Source: Amycolatopsis australiensis (lineage in GTDB: Bacteria; Actinomycetota; Actinomycetes; Mycobacteriales; Pseudonocardiaceae). From it: DNA of 64,000 nucleotides. This document shows, piece by piece, positions 17,443 to 26,051 of this stretch. Position 1 is the first letter of the stretch; every line of letters begins with the position of its first letter. The position numbers were made by a program, and so were the translations under genes. The DNA lies in contig NZ_FPJG01000006.1 in the NCBI RefSeq assembly GCF_900119165.1, positions 1,612,001 to 1,676,000 on the forward strand, read 5' to 3'. The notes beneath the pieces were generated by a model. It was not told the origin of the DNA. It worked only from the letters and a program-made list of their open reading frames with translations, and did not search any database.

Positions 17443-18502
17443 CCATCCTCCCGGCGTGGGTGGCGCCGCTCGACACCTCGCCGTCCGGGGCGATGTCGAC
17501 GTTCGCGTCGCGGACGTTCTGCTCGGTCTGCCGCGAGGTGTGGTCGGTCTCGAAGTTCGACGGGTCGAAGCTCGAGCCGGGGCTGACGTCCGGCGGGTCC
17601 GGGATCTTCGGCAGGTCGACGGCCTCGTCGGCGATGCGGTTCGCCAGCGTCTGGGCCGCTTCGGCGGCGCAGTCGCGGATCTTGCCCGCGCTGTCCATGA
17701 AACTCTGGAACAGGTCGAAGGAGTTGTCGCCGGCGATCTCCGCCTTGTTCGCCACCACCGCGCTGATCGCGCCGCCCGCCGCGTTGCCGGCGACCAGCGC
17801 GCCGTTGGCCGCGGTGAAGATCGCGGCGCCCGCCGGGGCGGCGACGCCGGCGCTGGCCACGGTGAGCAGGCCGGCCACCGCACCGGCGAACGTCGCCGCC
17901 AGCACCTTCGACATCGCCGCTTCGCGCTGGCGGGACTGGTCTTCCTGGTACTTCTTCGCGGTGTCGAGGAAGGTGCTGCCGAGGTTGCTCAGGTCCTGCC
18001 GGGCCGAGGCGATGGCTTCGCGCGCCGCGACGACGTCGCTCTCCAGCACGGTGATCTTGGTTTCGACCTCGGTGAAGGCGTCGGCCAGCTCGTTGAGGTA
18101 GGCCTTGACCGCGTTCGCGGCCGCGCCGCGCCACACGTCGAGGAACTGCCGGGCGTCGTCCAGCTTCGGCTTCGAGTCGCGCTGCAGCTCCTTCCAGACG
18201 GCGTCGTGCTTCATGATCAGGTGCTGCAGGCCGCCGGGCGAATCGTGGTCGATGTCGGCGTCGGAGAACTCGCGGTAGACGGCGGCGACGTCGTCCTGCA
18301 TCTTCCGGTAGTCGAGGTTCCCGCCGCCGCCGAGGCCGAGCGCCCACATGTCCGTCACCCGCAGGTACTCGAGCGCGTCGAGGGCGTCGTTCGCGCCGTC
18401 CTTCAGGTCCTCGGAGACGCCTTCGAGCAGCTCCGCGCGGCGGTCGTCGCCGCCGCTGGACATCGGTTCGGCGTCGAGGCCGGTGTCGAAGTAGCCGTCC
18501 AT
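17435..18502 (-). CDS. WXG-motif protein with hydrophobic hairpin (type VII substrate candidate)
   Basis: A 355-aa protein, mostly helical. Residues about 20-195 form a long helix-rich part with a WRG turn at 124-126, matching the WXG motif of ESX substrates. Residues about 199-250 are an Ala/Gly-rich hydrophobic stretch (VLAATFAGAVAGLLTVASAG and onward) that could form a membrane hairpin. The last 100 residues are polar and Pro/Asp-rich. I do not recognise a named family; EspB/EspA-like pore or surface proteins are the closest concept. It starts seven bases after the EspC-like gene, indicating co-translation. Confidence 0.75.
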   Translation of the reverse strand: MDGYFDTGLDAEPMSSGGDDRRAELLEGVSEDLKDGANDALDALEYLRVTDMWALGLGGGGNLDYRKMQDDVAAVYREFSDADIDHDSPGGLQHLIMKHDAVWKELQRDSKPKLDDARQFLDVWRGAAANAVKAYLNELADAFTEVETKITVLESDVVAAREAIASARQDLSNLGSTFLDTAKKYQEDQSRQREAAMSKVLAATFAGAVAGLLTVASAGVAAPAGAAIFTAANGALVAGNAAGGAISAVVANKAEIAGDNSFDLFQSFMDSAGKIRDCAAEAAQTLANRIADEAVDLPKIPDPPDVSPGSSFDPSNFETDHTSRQTEQNVRDANVDIAPDGEVSSGATHAGRMGG

Positions 18503-18509
18503 GGTTCCC

Positions 18510-18890
18510 TCAGTTCGCTTCCAGGCCCGCGGCCGCGCGGTTGACGTGCTGCTTGGAGTCCTGGTCGGCCTGTTCGTACAGCTCCGCGACCCGCCGCAGG
18601 GCGTGGCTGGTGTCCGCGGTGGTCGCGTGCAGCTGGGCCACGAGCTTCTGGATCTTCTGCAGGTGGTCGTTGTAGGCCTTCGCGACAGCGGGCATGCCGA
18701 GCGTGCGGCCGAAAGCGTTGTAGGTCGGCAGCATCCCGCCGATCCCGCCGAAGAGCCCGCCGCCGTCCGGCGTGACGGCGACGTCGGTTCCGCGCAGGCC
18801 ACTGGACGCCGTTTCCGCGGCGTCGGCGGCTCCCTGCAGGGCTCCGGCCGAGTCCCGCAGGTCCTGCAGGTCGGTCTCGAATCCGATCAT
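18510..18890 (-). CDS. EspC/WXG100-like type VII secretion target
   Basis: A 126-aa helical protein beginning MIGFETDLQDLRDSAG, the typical start of ESX-secreted EspC/DUF2580-type proteins. A Gly-rich loop (GGGLFGGIGG) divides two helical halves. YEQAD near residue 108 fits the general YxxxD/E export signal of type VII substrates. ATG at 18890 is chosen over GTG 18893, because GAGG lies six bases before it. First gene of a three-gene operon with the 355-aa partner and YbaB. No ESX core gene (EccC, EccD, MycP) is in the window. Confidence 0.78.
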   Translation of the reverse strand: MIGFETDLQDLRDSAGALQGAADAAETASSGLRGTDVAVTPDGGGLFGGIGGMLPTYNAFGRTLGMPAVAKAYNDHLQKIQKLVAQLHATTADTSHALRRVAELYEQADQDSKQHVNRAAAGLEAN

Positions 18891-19050
18891 CACTCACCTC
18901 TTCTTCGGCTGCGCGTCCGGACATGTAAACACCGTTCGGCCGACCGGCAAGGTCGTTTGCCCGCGGTGTGCGTCAGATCACGAGGGCGGTGGCGTACCGC
19001 CGAACGGGCGATCCTGGTACCTGTCCGGCGCAACCGGTGCTCTTACCTGC

Positions 19051-19717
19051 ATGAGCACAGTCACGAAGCCTAGGGCGCCGACCGTGCGGAGGCAGTTGCG
19101 CGAGGCGAAACGCTTTTCCTGGACGGGTTTCGGCGTCACCGTCGCCGCGTCCGCTGCTCGGCACGCTCGTCCCGGCCGCGATCGGCGCCGGCCCGACCGC
19201 GACGCTCGTTTCGACGCTGGTGACGACGGTGCTGGCGGCCGGCGGGTGCACGGCCAAGGACGGCAGTGCCCGTGGCATCAAGGCGATCGCGATCGTGCTG
19301 CTGGCCGCGGGCGCACTGGTGCTGACGGTGACCGGGGTGACGGTGCTCGACCTGGTCCGTGGCCGTCCGGCGACGTTCCCGGTGGTGCCCGACGCGAGCG
19401 AGACGGCGCCGCGGGTGCTCGTCCCGGAGTCGGTGGCCTGCCCGCCGGCGCCGGTGCACACAACGACGACCTGCACGGTGGCGGTCCGCAGCGTCGGCGC
19501 CGGCGTGCTGCGAGTCAGCGGAACCGAGCTGGACAGCACGGAGTTCGCGGTGGACGCGAGCGCGTGCGTGGGGCACGACGTGGCTCCCGGACGGCGGTGC
19601 ACGCTGGTGGTCACCTTCACCCCGGCCTGGACCGGCGACCGGGTGGCCGATCTGACGGTGCACCACAACGTCCCGGGCCCACCGGCGTTCGTGGAGCTCA
19701 CCGGCCGCGGCGGCTAG
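19051..19717 (+). pseudogene. Frameshifted membrane protein with ASH-type Ig domain
   Basis: Two frames together make one sensible protein. ATG 19051 gives MSTVTKPRAPTVRRQ to ...GFGVTVAAS, ending near 19152. The next frame continues LLGTLVPAAIGAGPTATLVS and has no start codon until GTG 19220, inside the hydrophobic helix. Removing one C from TCC at about 19150-19152 joins them. The product would be about 220 aa: a basic N-terminus, two membrane helices, then an extracytoplasmic choice-of-anchor-D/ASH-like Ig domain with paired Cys. It may be a real mutation or a sequencing error. The 3' end overlaps pcp by four bases. Confidence 0.65.
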
Positions 19718-20352
19718 TGCTCCGCGCCCGCGCTCACGACCAGGTCCTCGGTCGTCTTCACGGCCGTGTCCGCCAGTGCTTCCAGCGCGTCGGCGATCCG
19801 GTCCACGCTCAGCGACGGCGCGGCCTTGCCGGACGCCGCCACCTGCTCCGGGCTGAACGGCACGTGCACGAACCCGCCGCGGACGCCCGGGAACTCCGGC
19901 AGCAGGTGCATCAGCCCGTAGAACACCTGATTGCACACGTACGTCCCCGCTGTGTGGGACACCGACGCCGGCACGCCCGCCTCGCGGATCGCCGCCACGC
20001 ACGCCTTCACCGGCAGCGTCGTGAAGTACGCGGCCGGTCCGCCGGGAACCACCGGGACGTCCACCGGCTGCTCGCCCGCGTTGTCCGGGATGCGGGCGTC
20101 GATCAGGTTGACGGCGACGCGCTCCGGCGTCACCTCGGCCCGTCCGCCCGCTTGGCCCACGCACACCACCAGCGACGGCCGGTGCTCCTCGATCGCCGCT
20201 CGCAACGCCGGCAGCGACGTCGAGAACTCGCACGGCAGCTCGACCGCGGCGACGTCGGCCCGGCGCGCGGCCACCCGCGAAACCGCCTGCCACGACGGGT
20301 TCACCGACTCGCCGCCGAACGGCGCGAACCCCGTCATCAGGACCCTGGCCAT
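19714..20352 (-). CDS. pcp: Pyroglutamyl-peptidase I
   Basis: A 212-aa cytosolic C15 cysteine peptidase that removes N-terminal pyroglutamate. The expected triad is present: Glu in TPERVAVNLIDARIPDN (near 79), Cys in HTAGTYVCNQVFYG (near 143) and His in GGFVHVPF (near 167). The substrate loop starts MARVLMTGFAPFGG. ATG 20352 is preceded by GGAGG with a short four-base spacer. A 51-bp palindrome lies just upstream (20367-20417), after the M1 peptidase stop. Confidence 0.93.
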   Translation of the reverse strand: MARVLMTGFAPFGGESVNPSWQAVSRVAARRADVAAVELPCEFSTSLPALRAAIEEHRPSLVVCVGQAGGRAEVTPERVAVNLIDARIPDNAGEQPVDVPVVPGGPAAYFTTLPVKACVAAIREAGVPASVSHTAGTYVCNQVFYGLMHLLPEFPGVRGGFVHVPFSPEQVAASGKAAPSLSVDRIADALEALADTAVKTTEDLVVSAGAEH

Positions 20353-20366
20353 GCCACCTCCGAAAG

Positions 20367-20417
20367 CCGTGAATGCCACATCGAGAGACCTTAGGTCCCG
20401 CGATGTGGCAGTCACGG
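20367..20417. repeat. 51-bp imperfect palindrome upstream of pcp
   Basis: Arms beginning CCGTGAATGCCACATCG and ending CGATGTGGCAGTCACGG pair with few mismatches around a TTAGG centre. It fits exactly between the M1 peptidase stop (20424) and the pcp ribosome site, and is followed on the coding strand by TTTCGGAGGTG. The same length, outer arms and downstream context occur at 60215-60265. It could terminate the upstream transcript or set the leader of pcp. Confidence 0.85.
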
Positions 20418-20423
20418 ACGGAC

Positions 20424-21860
20424 TCAGGCGGCGGGCTTCAGCCCACCCGGGTAGAGGTACTGGTCGGCGGGCTTGCCGGTGCCGTACACCCACGCGTCGA
20501 AGAAGCCCTGCAGGCTCCGGTGCGCGACGAGCTCGGTGTACCGCTGGAACTCCTGCATGCTCGCGTTCCCGTTCCGGTGCAGCGACGGCCAGGTCTTCAG
20601 CACGAAGTCGAACGCGTCCTGCCCGATGTAGTTGCGCAGCGCGTGCAGCATCATCGGGCCCTTCGAGTACACGTACGTGAACTCGTGGCCGGCGCCCATG
20701 TCGTACAGCTTGCCGTTCCAGAACGCCGTCGTCGCCTTCTTGACGTTGTCCGCGTACTGCTTGTTCAGGTCGGCGCCTTCCTTGGCTTCTTTCCACAGCC
20801 AGGTCGCGTACGACGCGAAGCACTCGTTGAGGCAGACGTCGCGCCAGTGCTCGACCGCCACCGAGTCGCCGTACCACTGGTGGGCGTTCTCGTGGACGAT
20901 CGTCGGCACCGTGCCCGCCCAGCCCGCGGAGTAGATCGGCCGGCTCATGGTCTCCAGCGAGAAGCCGATCTGCTCGTTGAGGAAGATCCCGCCCGCCGCG
21001 TCGATCGGGTACGGGCCGAACTTCGATTCGAGGAAGTCCAGGATCTCCGGTAGCCGGCCCTCGGCCTGCTTCGTCGAGTCCGGCGTGCCCGGGGCGAACG
21101 CGCTGACGATCGGGGTGCCGTCCCGGCGCGTCTGCCGGTCGAAGGTCCACTTGTCGATCGCGACCGTCGTCATGTACGGCACGATCGGCGTTTCCTCGGC
21201 CCACACGTGCGTGACGCCGCCGCCCGGCGCCGGGTGGGTGCCGCGCTCGCGGCCGTTGGCGATCACGCCCCATTCGGCGGGGACGGTGATCGCGAGGTGG
21301 AACGTCGCCTTGTCGAGCGGGGTGTCGTTGACCGGGTACCAGGTGGTGGCCGACTTCGGTTCGCCGGCGACGAACGCGCCGCCCGCCTTCGCGTACTGCC
21401 AGCCGTTGTCGCCGAGCGCCGGATCGCTGATCGGCGCGGGCACGCCGTGGTAGGCGATCTGCACGTGGAACCGCTCGCCGCGCCACAGCGGCCGCGACGG
21501 CGTGATGACCAGCTCGTGGTCCCCGGTCCGGTCGAACTTCGCGGGTCGGCCACCGACCTGCACGGAGTCGACTGTCAGGCCGCGCAGGTCGAGGTCGAAC
21601 GAGCTGAGCGACTGCGTCGCCCGCGCCGAGATGTCCTGGACCCCGGTGAGCTGGTGCGACGCCGGGTCGTAGCCGACCTTGAGGTTGTAGTCGGCGACGT
21701 CGTAGCCGCCGTTGCCGTCCTGTGGGTAGTAGCTGTCGCCGGCGCCGTCGCTCCCGGGCTTCGGCGCGCCCCAGCCGTCACCCGCCGCGGCCACACCGGT
21801 GCCGAGGCACAGGGCGGCCACCACGGCGGCCGCGACCACGACCGGTTTCTGTCCCCTCAT
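20424..21860 (-). CDS. Secreted M1-family metallopeptidase
   Basis: A 478-aa aminopeptidase-N-type protein with a Sec signal peptide (VVVAAAVVAALCLGTGVAAAG, residues 6-26 region). The N-terminal beta domain (about 45-240) is followed by the thermolysin-like catalytic domain. The zinc site is HENAHQW near residue 320, with the third ligand Glu in LNECFASY about 19 residues on. The exopeptidase GAMEN-type loop is seen only in a loose form (ETMSRPIYS). The protein lacks the large C-terminal helical domain of full-length PepN. ATG 21860 has GGAG upstream. A paralogue lies at 29274-30689. Confidence 0.88.
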   Translation of the reverse strand: MRGQKPVVVAAAVVAALCLGTGVAAAGDGWGAPKPGSDGAGDSYYPQDGNGGYDVADYNLKVGYDPASHQLTGVQDISARATQSLSSFDLDLRGLTVDSVQVGGRPAKFDRTGDHELVITPSRPLWRGERFHVQIAYHGVPAPISDPALGDNGWQYAKAGGAFVAGEPKSATTWYPVNDTPLDKATFHLAITVPAEWGVIANGRERGTHPAPGGGVTHVWAEETPIVPYMTTVAIDKWTFDRQTRRDGTPIVSAFAPGTPDSTKQAEGRLPEILDFLESKFGPYPIDAAGGIFLNEQIGFSLETMSRPIYSAGWAGTVPTIVHENAHQWYGDSVAVEHWRDVCLNECFASYATWLWKEAKEGADLNKQYADNVKKATTAFWNGKLYDMGAGHEFTYVYSKGPMMLHALRNYIGQDAFDFVLKTWPSLHRNGNASMQEFQRYTELVAHRSLQGFFDAWVYGTGKPADQYLYPGGLKPAA

Positions 21861-22008
21861 GAACACTCCTGTCCGTGTCAGGTGGACCTCGTTCCGCAAC
21901 GTATCGCCAGGACCGCGTACCTCGAAGGTGTCTGTCTGGTTTGTCCGGATAATCAGCACTTCCGTCGGCCCGGCCCGGCGCCGCTCCGCCGTCTGGAAAG
22001 CTGGACGC

Positions 22009-25000
22009 ATGCGCGTCGCGCTGCTGGGCCCGCTGCGGGTGACCGACGACGAAGGCACGCCGATCGACATCGGCGGCGCCCGCCTCCGCATGCTCCTGGC
22101 CCGGCTCGCGCTGGACGCCGGCCGCGCCGTCCCGGCCGACGCGCTCATCGACGGGCTCTGGGGCGCCGGACCGCCGGCCGACGCGGCGAACGCCCTGCAG
22201 TCGCTGGTCTCCCGGCTGCGCAAGGCGCTGCCCGGGCCGGTCGAATCGGGCCCCGGCGGCTACCGGCTCGCCGTGACGCCGGACGACGTCGACGCCGAGC
22301 GGTTCGAACGGCTCGCCGCCGACGGCCGCCGCGAGCTGGCCGCGGGCCGGGACGCCCGCGCGGCCGAGCTGCTCACCGAGGCGCTGGAGCTGTGGCAGGG
22401 AGACGCGCTCGCCGACGTGCTCGACGCGCCGTTCGCGCCGGCCCCCGCCCGCCGGCTCACCGAGCTGCGGGCGGAGGCGGCCGAGGACCGGTTCGAAGTC
22501 CTGATCCGGCTGGGCGAGCACGCGGGCGTCCTCGCCGACCTGGCCGCCGCGGCCGACGCCGACCCGCTGCGCGAGCGGCTCGCCGGGCTGCGGATCCGCG
22601 CGCTCTGCGCGGCCGGGCGGCAGTCGGAGGCGCTCGCGGTCTACTCGGGCATCCGGCGCACGCTCGCCGACCAGCTCGGCGTCGACCCGTCGGCCGAGCT
22701 GCAGGAGATCCACCTCGCCGCGCTGCGCGGGGAGTTCGCGCCGCCGTCGCCGGTGACCGACCGGCTGCCGACCCGGCTGACCACGTTCGTCGGCCGCGAC
22801 GACGAGCTCAAGCTGCTGGCCGAGCTGCTCGGCGGCGCCCGGCTCGTGACGCTGACCGGCCCGGGCGGGGCGGGCAAGACGCGGCTGGCCACCGAGGCGG
22901 CGTCCCGGCACCCCGCGCACCAGCAGGGCCGCGTCTGGTTCGCGCCGCTGGCCGGCGTCCGCGACCCCGACGACGTCGTCGGCGCGTTGCTGGGTGCGCT
23001 GGAGGTCCGGGACATCCGCAGCGCCGAGGCCGAGGTCCACCGGCGTCCGGCGGATCCGCTCGCGCAGGCTGTCGAAGTGCTCGGCGGCGCGGAAGCGCTG
23101 CTGGTGCTGGACAACTGCGAACACGTCGTCGACGCCGCCGCCCGGCTGGCCGACGAGCTGCTGCACCGGGCGCCCCGGCTGCGGATCCTGGCCACCAGCC
23201 GCGAGCCGCTGGCCATCACCGGGGAGGCACTCTGCCCGCTCGGCCCGCTGCCGGTGCCGGCGGAGCGGGCCGCGCCGGCGGAAGCCGCCGAGCTGGACTC
23301 GGCCCGGCTGTTCCTCGACCGGGCGGCCGCCGTCCGCCCCGACTTCGAGCTCGACGAGTCCACTGTGGACCATGTCGGCGAGATCTGCCGCCGGCTCGAC
23401 GGAATGCCGCTCGCGCTGGAGCTGGCGGCGGCGCGGCTGCGATCGATGACCGTGGCCCAGATCGCCGGGCGGCTCGGCGACCGCTTCCGGCTGCTCACCT
23501 CGGGCAGCCGCACCGCGCTGCCGCGGCAGCGGACGCTGCGCGCGGTCGTCGAGTGGAGCTGGGACCTGCTGACCGAGGCCGAGCTCGTGCTGGCCCGGCG
23601 GTTCGCGGTGTTCGCCGGCGGCGCCGAACTCGACGCGATCGAGGCCGTCTGCGCCGACGAGCTGCTGGTCGCCGCCGACGTGCCGTACGTGCTCGGCAGC
23701 CTGGTCGAGAAGTCCATTGTGGACACCATGGACGGCGGTGAGCGGTACCGGATGCTGGAGACGCTGCGCGCGTACGCCACCGAGCGGCTGGCGGAGTCCG
23801 GCGAGCGCGACCGGACGCGCCGGGCGATGGCGGCCTACTACGCGGAGCTCGCGCAGCGGCTCGAGCCGACGCTGCGCACGGCCGGCCAGCTGAAGGCGAT
23901 CGACCGGTACGAGGCCGAGAACGCCAACATGATCGCGGGCCTGCGCGGCGCGATCGAGATGTCCGATGTGGACAACGCCGTCGCGCTGCTGGACGGGATG
24001 TTCTGGTATCTCACCATTCTCGGCCAGGGTGGCCGCATCGGCTCGCTGATCCGCGAGACGCTCGAGTTCGGTGACCGGCTGCCGCCGGCGGTCTCGGCCG
24101 CCTACCAGGCGCTCTGCTACCTCATGGACGCGATTCCCGCCCGGTCGGACCGGGGCGAAATCCTCCGGCTGGTCGACGACTGCGTGCGCACCGAAGCCGT
24201 GGACCGGTATCCGGGACTGGCGGTGGCCCTGCCGATGCTGGCCTTCCTCGGCGGCGACCGCGAGGTGGCGCTGCGCGAGGTGCGCCGGGCCGAGCGGCAC
24301 GCGGACCCGTGGACGCGGGCCGGCGGGTACTGGGTGGAGAGCTTCCTGCTCGACGACGAAGGCGACGTCGCGGGCGCCGACCGGGCCCGTGACCTGGCCC
24401 ATGCCGGGTTCGAGTCGGTCGGCGACCGCTGGGGCATCGCGATGACGCTGAGCTTCAAGGCCTTCGCCCTGTCCCAGGACGGCCAGAGCGACAAGGCCAT
24501 CGAGATCTACGAGCAGGGCCTGGCCCTGTCGATGGAGCTGCGCTCGCACGAAGACGTGGTGCAGCACTGGTGGCGGCTGGCCGTCGAGCGGGCACGGGCC
24601 GGCGACATCGAGGGCGCCTGGCGTGACCAGGAAGCCGCGGAGCGCTACGGCGTGAACATCACGAACCTGCAGCACAAGGCGATCGTCATGTTCGGCAGGC
24701 TGGAACTGCTGCTGCGCACCGGCCGGCTGGCCGAAGCGCGGGCGCTGCTCGACCGCGTCGCCGTGTTCGACGGCGAAGACTGGTTCCCCGGCGGGATCGG
24801 CGACGAGTTCATCCACGCGTTCGAGGCGCGGATCCTGCTCGCCGAGGACCGTCCCGACGAGGCCGAGCCGCACGCGGCGGTCGCGATCCGGGCGACGAAC
24901 CGGCGTGGCGACATGCCGGACCTGGCCGGCGCGGTGGAGCTGCTGGCGATGGTCCGCGCGCGCCAGGGCCGGCCCGAGACGGCGGCCCGGGTGCTGGCGG

Positions 25001-25170
25001 CGTCGGCCGTCATCCGCGGACGGCTCGACCTCGGCAGTCCGGAGCTGCAGGCGCTGATCGAAGAACTGCGTGCCGCACTGCCCGGCTACGACGCGCGGTA
25101 CGCCGAATGGCGCGCGATGTCCAAACCGGACACGATCGCCTGGCTCCTCGACGAAATCGGCCGTGAGTGA
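22009..25170 (+). CDS. AfsR/SARP-type regulator with BTAD, NB-ARC and TPR regions
   Basis: A 1053-aa regulator. Domains in order: an OmpR-type winged helix (about 1-90, MRVALLGPLRVTDDEG), a bacterial transcriptional activator domain (about 95-240), an AAA/NB-ARC STAND ATPase with Walker A GPGGAGKTRLAT near residue 285 and Walker B LLVLDNCEHVVD, then a long helical TPR-like region to the end. Such proteins activate secondary metabolism or stress genes in response to ligand or phosphorylation. Targets are unknown; no biosynthetic cluster is visible next to it. It is divergent from the M1 peptidase. The stop lies inside the palindrome at 25162. Confidence 0.9.
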   Translation: MRVALLGPLRVTDDEGTPIDIGGARLRMLLARLALDAGRAVPADALIDGLWGAGPPADAANALQSLVSRLRKALPGPVESGPGGYRLAVTPDDVDAERFERLAADGRRELAAGRDARAAELLTEALELWQGDALADVLDAPFAPAPARRLTELRAEAAEDRFEVLIRLGEHAGVLADLAAAADADPLRERLAGLRIRALCAAGRQSEALAVYSGIRRTLADQLGVDPSAELQEIHLAALRGEFAPPSPVTDRLPTRLTTFVGRDDELKLLAELLGGARLVTLTGPGGAGKTRLATEAASRHPAHQQGRVWFAPLAGVRDPDDVVGALLGALEVRDIRSAEAEVHRRPADPLAQAVEVLGGAEALLVLDNCEHVVDAAARLADELLHRAPRLRILATSREPLAITGEALCPLGPLPVPAERAAPAEAAELDSARLFLDRAAAVRPDFELDESTVDHVGEICRRLDGMPLALELAAARLRSMTVAQIAGRLGDRFRLLTSGSRTALPRQRTLRAVVEWSWDLLTEAELVLARRFAVFAGGAELDAIEAVCADELLVAADVPYVLGSLVEKSIVDTMDGGERYRMLETLRAYATERLAESGERDRTRRAMAAYYAELAQRLEPTLRTAGQLKAIDRYEAENANMIAGLRGAIEMSDVDNAVALLDGMFWYLTILGQGGRIGSLIRETLEFGDRLPPAVSAAYQALCYLMDAIPARSDRGEILRLVDDCVRTEAVDRYPGLAVALPMLAFLGGDREVALREVRRAERHADPWTRAGGYWVESFLLDDEGDVAGADRARDLAHAGFESVGDRWGIAMTLSFKAFALSQDGQSDKAIEIYEQGLALSMELRSHEDVVQHWWRLAVERARAGDIEGAWRDQEAAERYGVNITNLQHKAIVMFGRLELLLRTGRLAEARALLDRVAVFDGEDWFPGGIGDEFIHAFEARILLAEDRPDEAEPHAAVAIRATNRRGDMPDLAGAVELLAMVRARQGRPETAARVLAASAVIRGRLDLGSPELQALIEELRAALPGYDARYAEWRAMSKPDTIAWLLDEIGRE

Positions 25171-25203
25171 GAAACAGTGTTCTAACCCTGTTTCTCACTC
25201 ACG
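25162..25203. terminator. Perfect bidirectional hairpin, partly inside coding sequence
   Basis: CGTGAGTGAGAAACAG (25162-25177) pairs perfectly with CTGTTTCTCACTCACG (25188-25203) over a 10-base loop. The left arm includes the last codons and the TGA of the AfsR-type gene. Being symmetrical and lying between convergent genes, it can end both transcripts. It is unusually AT-rich for this chromosome, which suggests an inserted repeat element. Confidence 0.8.
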
Positions 25204-25244
25204 ACCTCCCCCCGGCGCGGGGCACCCCCGTGACCGCGCGCCTT

Positions 25245-26051
25245 TCACACCCGCCGGCGGTAGGCCCAGGTGGCCAGCGGGAAGAACACGACGACCGCGC
25301 CTGCCATCCAGGCCAGCGCCCCGGCCAGCGGACCGGCGACCGGGCCGCCGTTCATCAGGCCGCGCAGGGCGTTCGCCATCAGGCTCACCGGGCTGATGTC
25401 GGCCCACGCCCGCAGCCAGCCCGGCATCGTGGACGTCTGGACGAACACGTTGCTGCCGAACGTCAGCGGCATGATGAAGACGAACATCAGCGCCTGCGCC
25501 GAGCCCGGCGACTTCATCACCATGCCGACGAACACCGAGCCCCAGCAGAAGCACAGCCCGAACGCCAGCGCCAGCAGGATCGCCACGGCGAACTCGCCCG
25601 GGCTGGTCGCGATCCGGTAGCCCATCAGCGTCGCGACGACCATCAGCACCGTCAGGCACACGACGTACCGCACGACGTCGGCGAGCACCGCGCCGATCAG
25701 GGGCGCCGAGCGGGCGATCGGCATGCTGCGGAACCGGTCGAACACGCCCTTGGTGACGTCGGTGTTGAGCTGCGTCCCCACCGTGAGGCACGCCTGCAGG
25801 ATGTTCATCACGATGATGCCGGGCACGACCATCTGCAGGTAGGCGTCGGTCGAGCCGGACAGCGCGCCGCCGAACAGGTACACGAACATCACCAGGAAGA
25901 TGATCGGCATCAGGGTGACGTCGGCGAGCTGCTCGGGGTTCTTGCGGATCTTCAGGATACCGCGCCAGGCCAGCGAAAGCGCGTGGCCGAGGCCCTTGGC
26001 GGGGCTGATGTGCCGCGGCGGGGCCGGGCGGTCTAGGGCCAGCGTCGTCAT
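25245..26051 (-). CDS. ABC-2 exporter permease (DrrB-type)
   Basis: A 268-aa permease with six membrane segments of the ABC-2/DrrB class (LMPIIFLVMFVYLFGGAL, FDRFRSMPIARSAPLIGAVL). The C-terminal SPVSLMANALRGLMNGG motif is typical of daunorubicin-resistance-type exporters. The start overlaps the ATPase stop by four bases (ATGA), so the two subunits are co-translated. Substrate is unknown; drug or lipid-like molecules are usual for the family. Confidence 0.9.
   Translation of the reverse strand: MTTLALDRPAPPRHISPAKGLGHALSLAWRGILKIRKNPEQLADVTLMPIIFLVMFVYLFGGALSGSTDAYLQMVVPGIIVMNILQACLTVGTQLNTDVTKGVFDRFRSMPIARSAPLIGAVLADVVRYVVCLTVLMVVATLMGYRIATSPGEFAVAILLALAFGLCFCWGSVFVGMVMKSPGSAQALMFVFIMPLTFGSNVFVQTSTMPGWLRAWADISPVSLMANALRGLMNGGPVAGPLAGALAWMAGAVVVFFPLATWAYRRRV

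Noticed and set aside
19136..20293. 385-codon minus-strand frame over pcp
   Set aside because: Different frame from pcp, Arg/Gly-rich, no domain; the pcp frame has all catalytic residues.
21778..24873. A 1031-codon open frame antisense to the AfsR-type gene
   Set aside because: Shadow of the GC-rich sense gene, with low-complexity Arg/Gln/Gly composition and no ribosome site.
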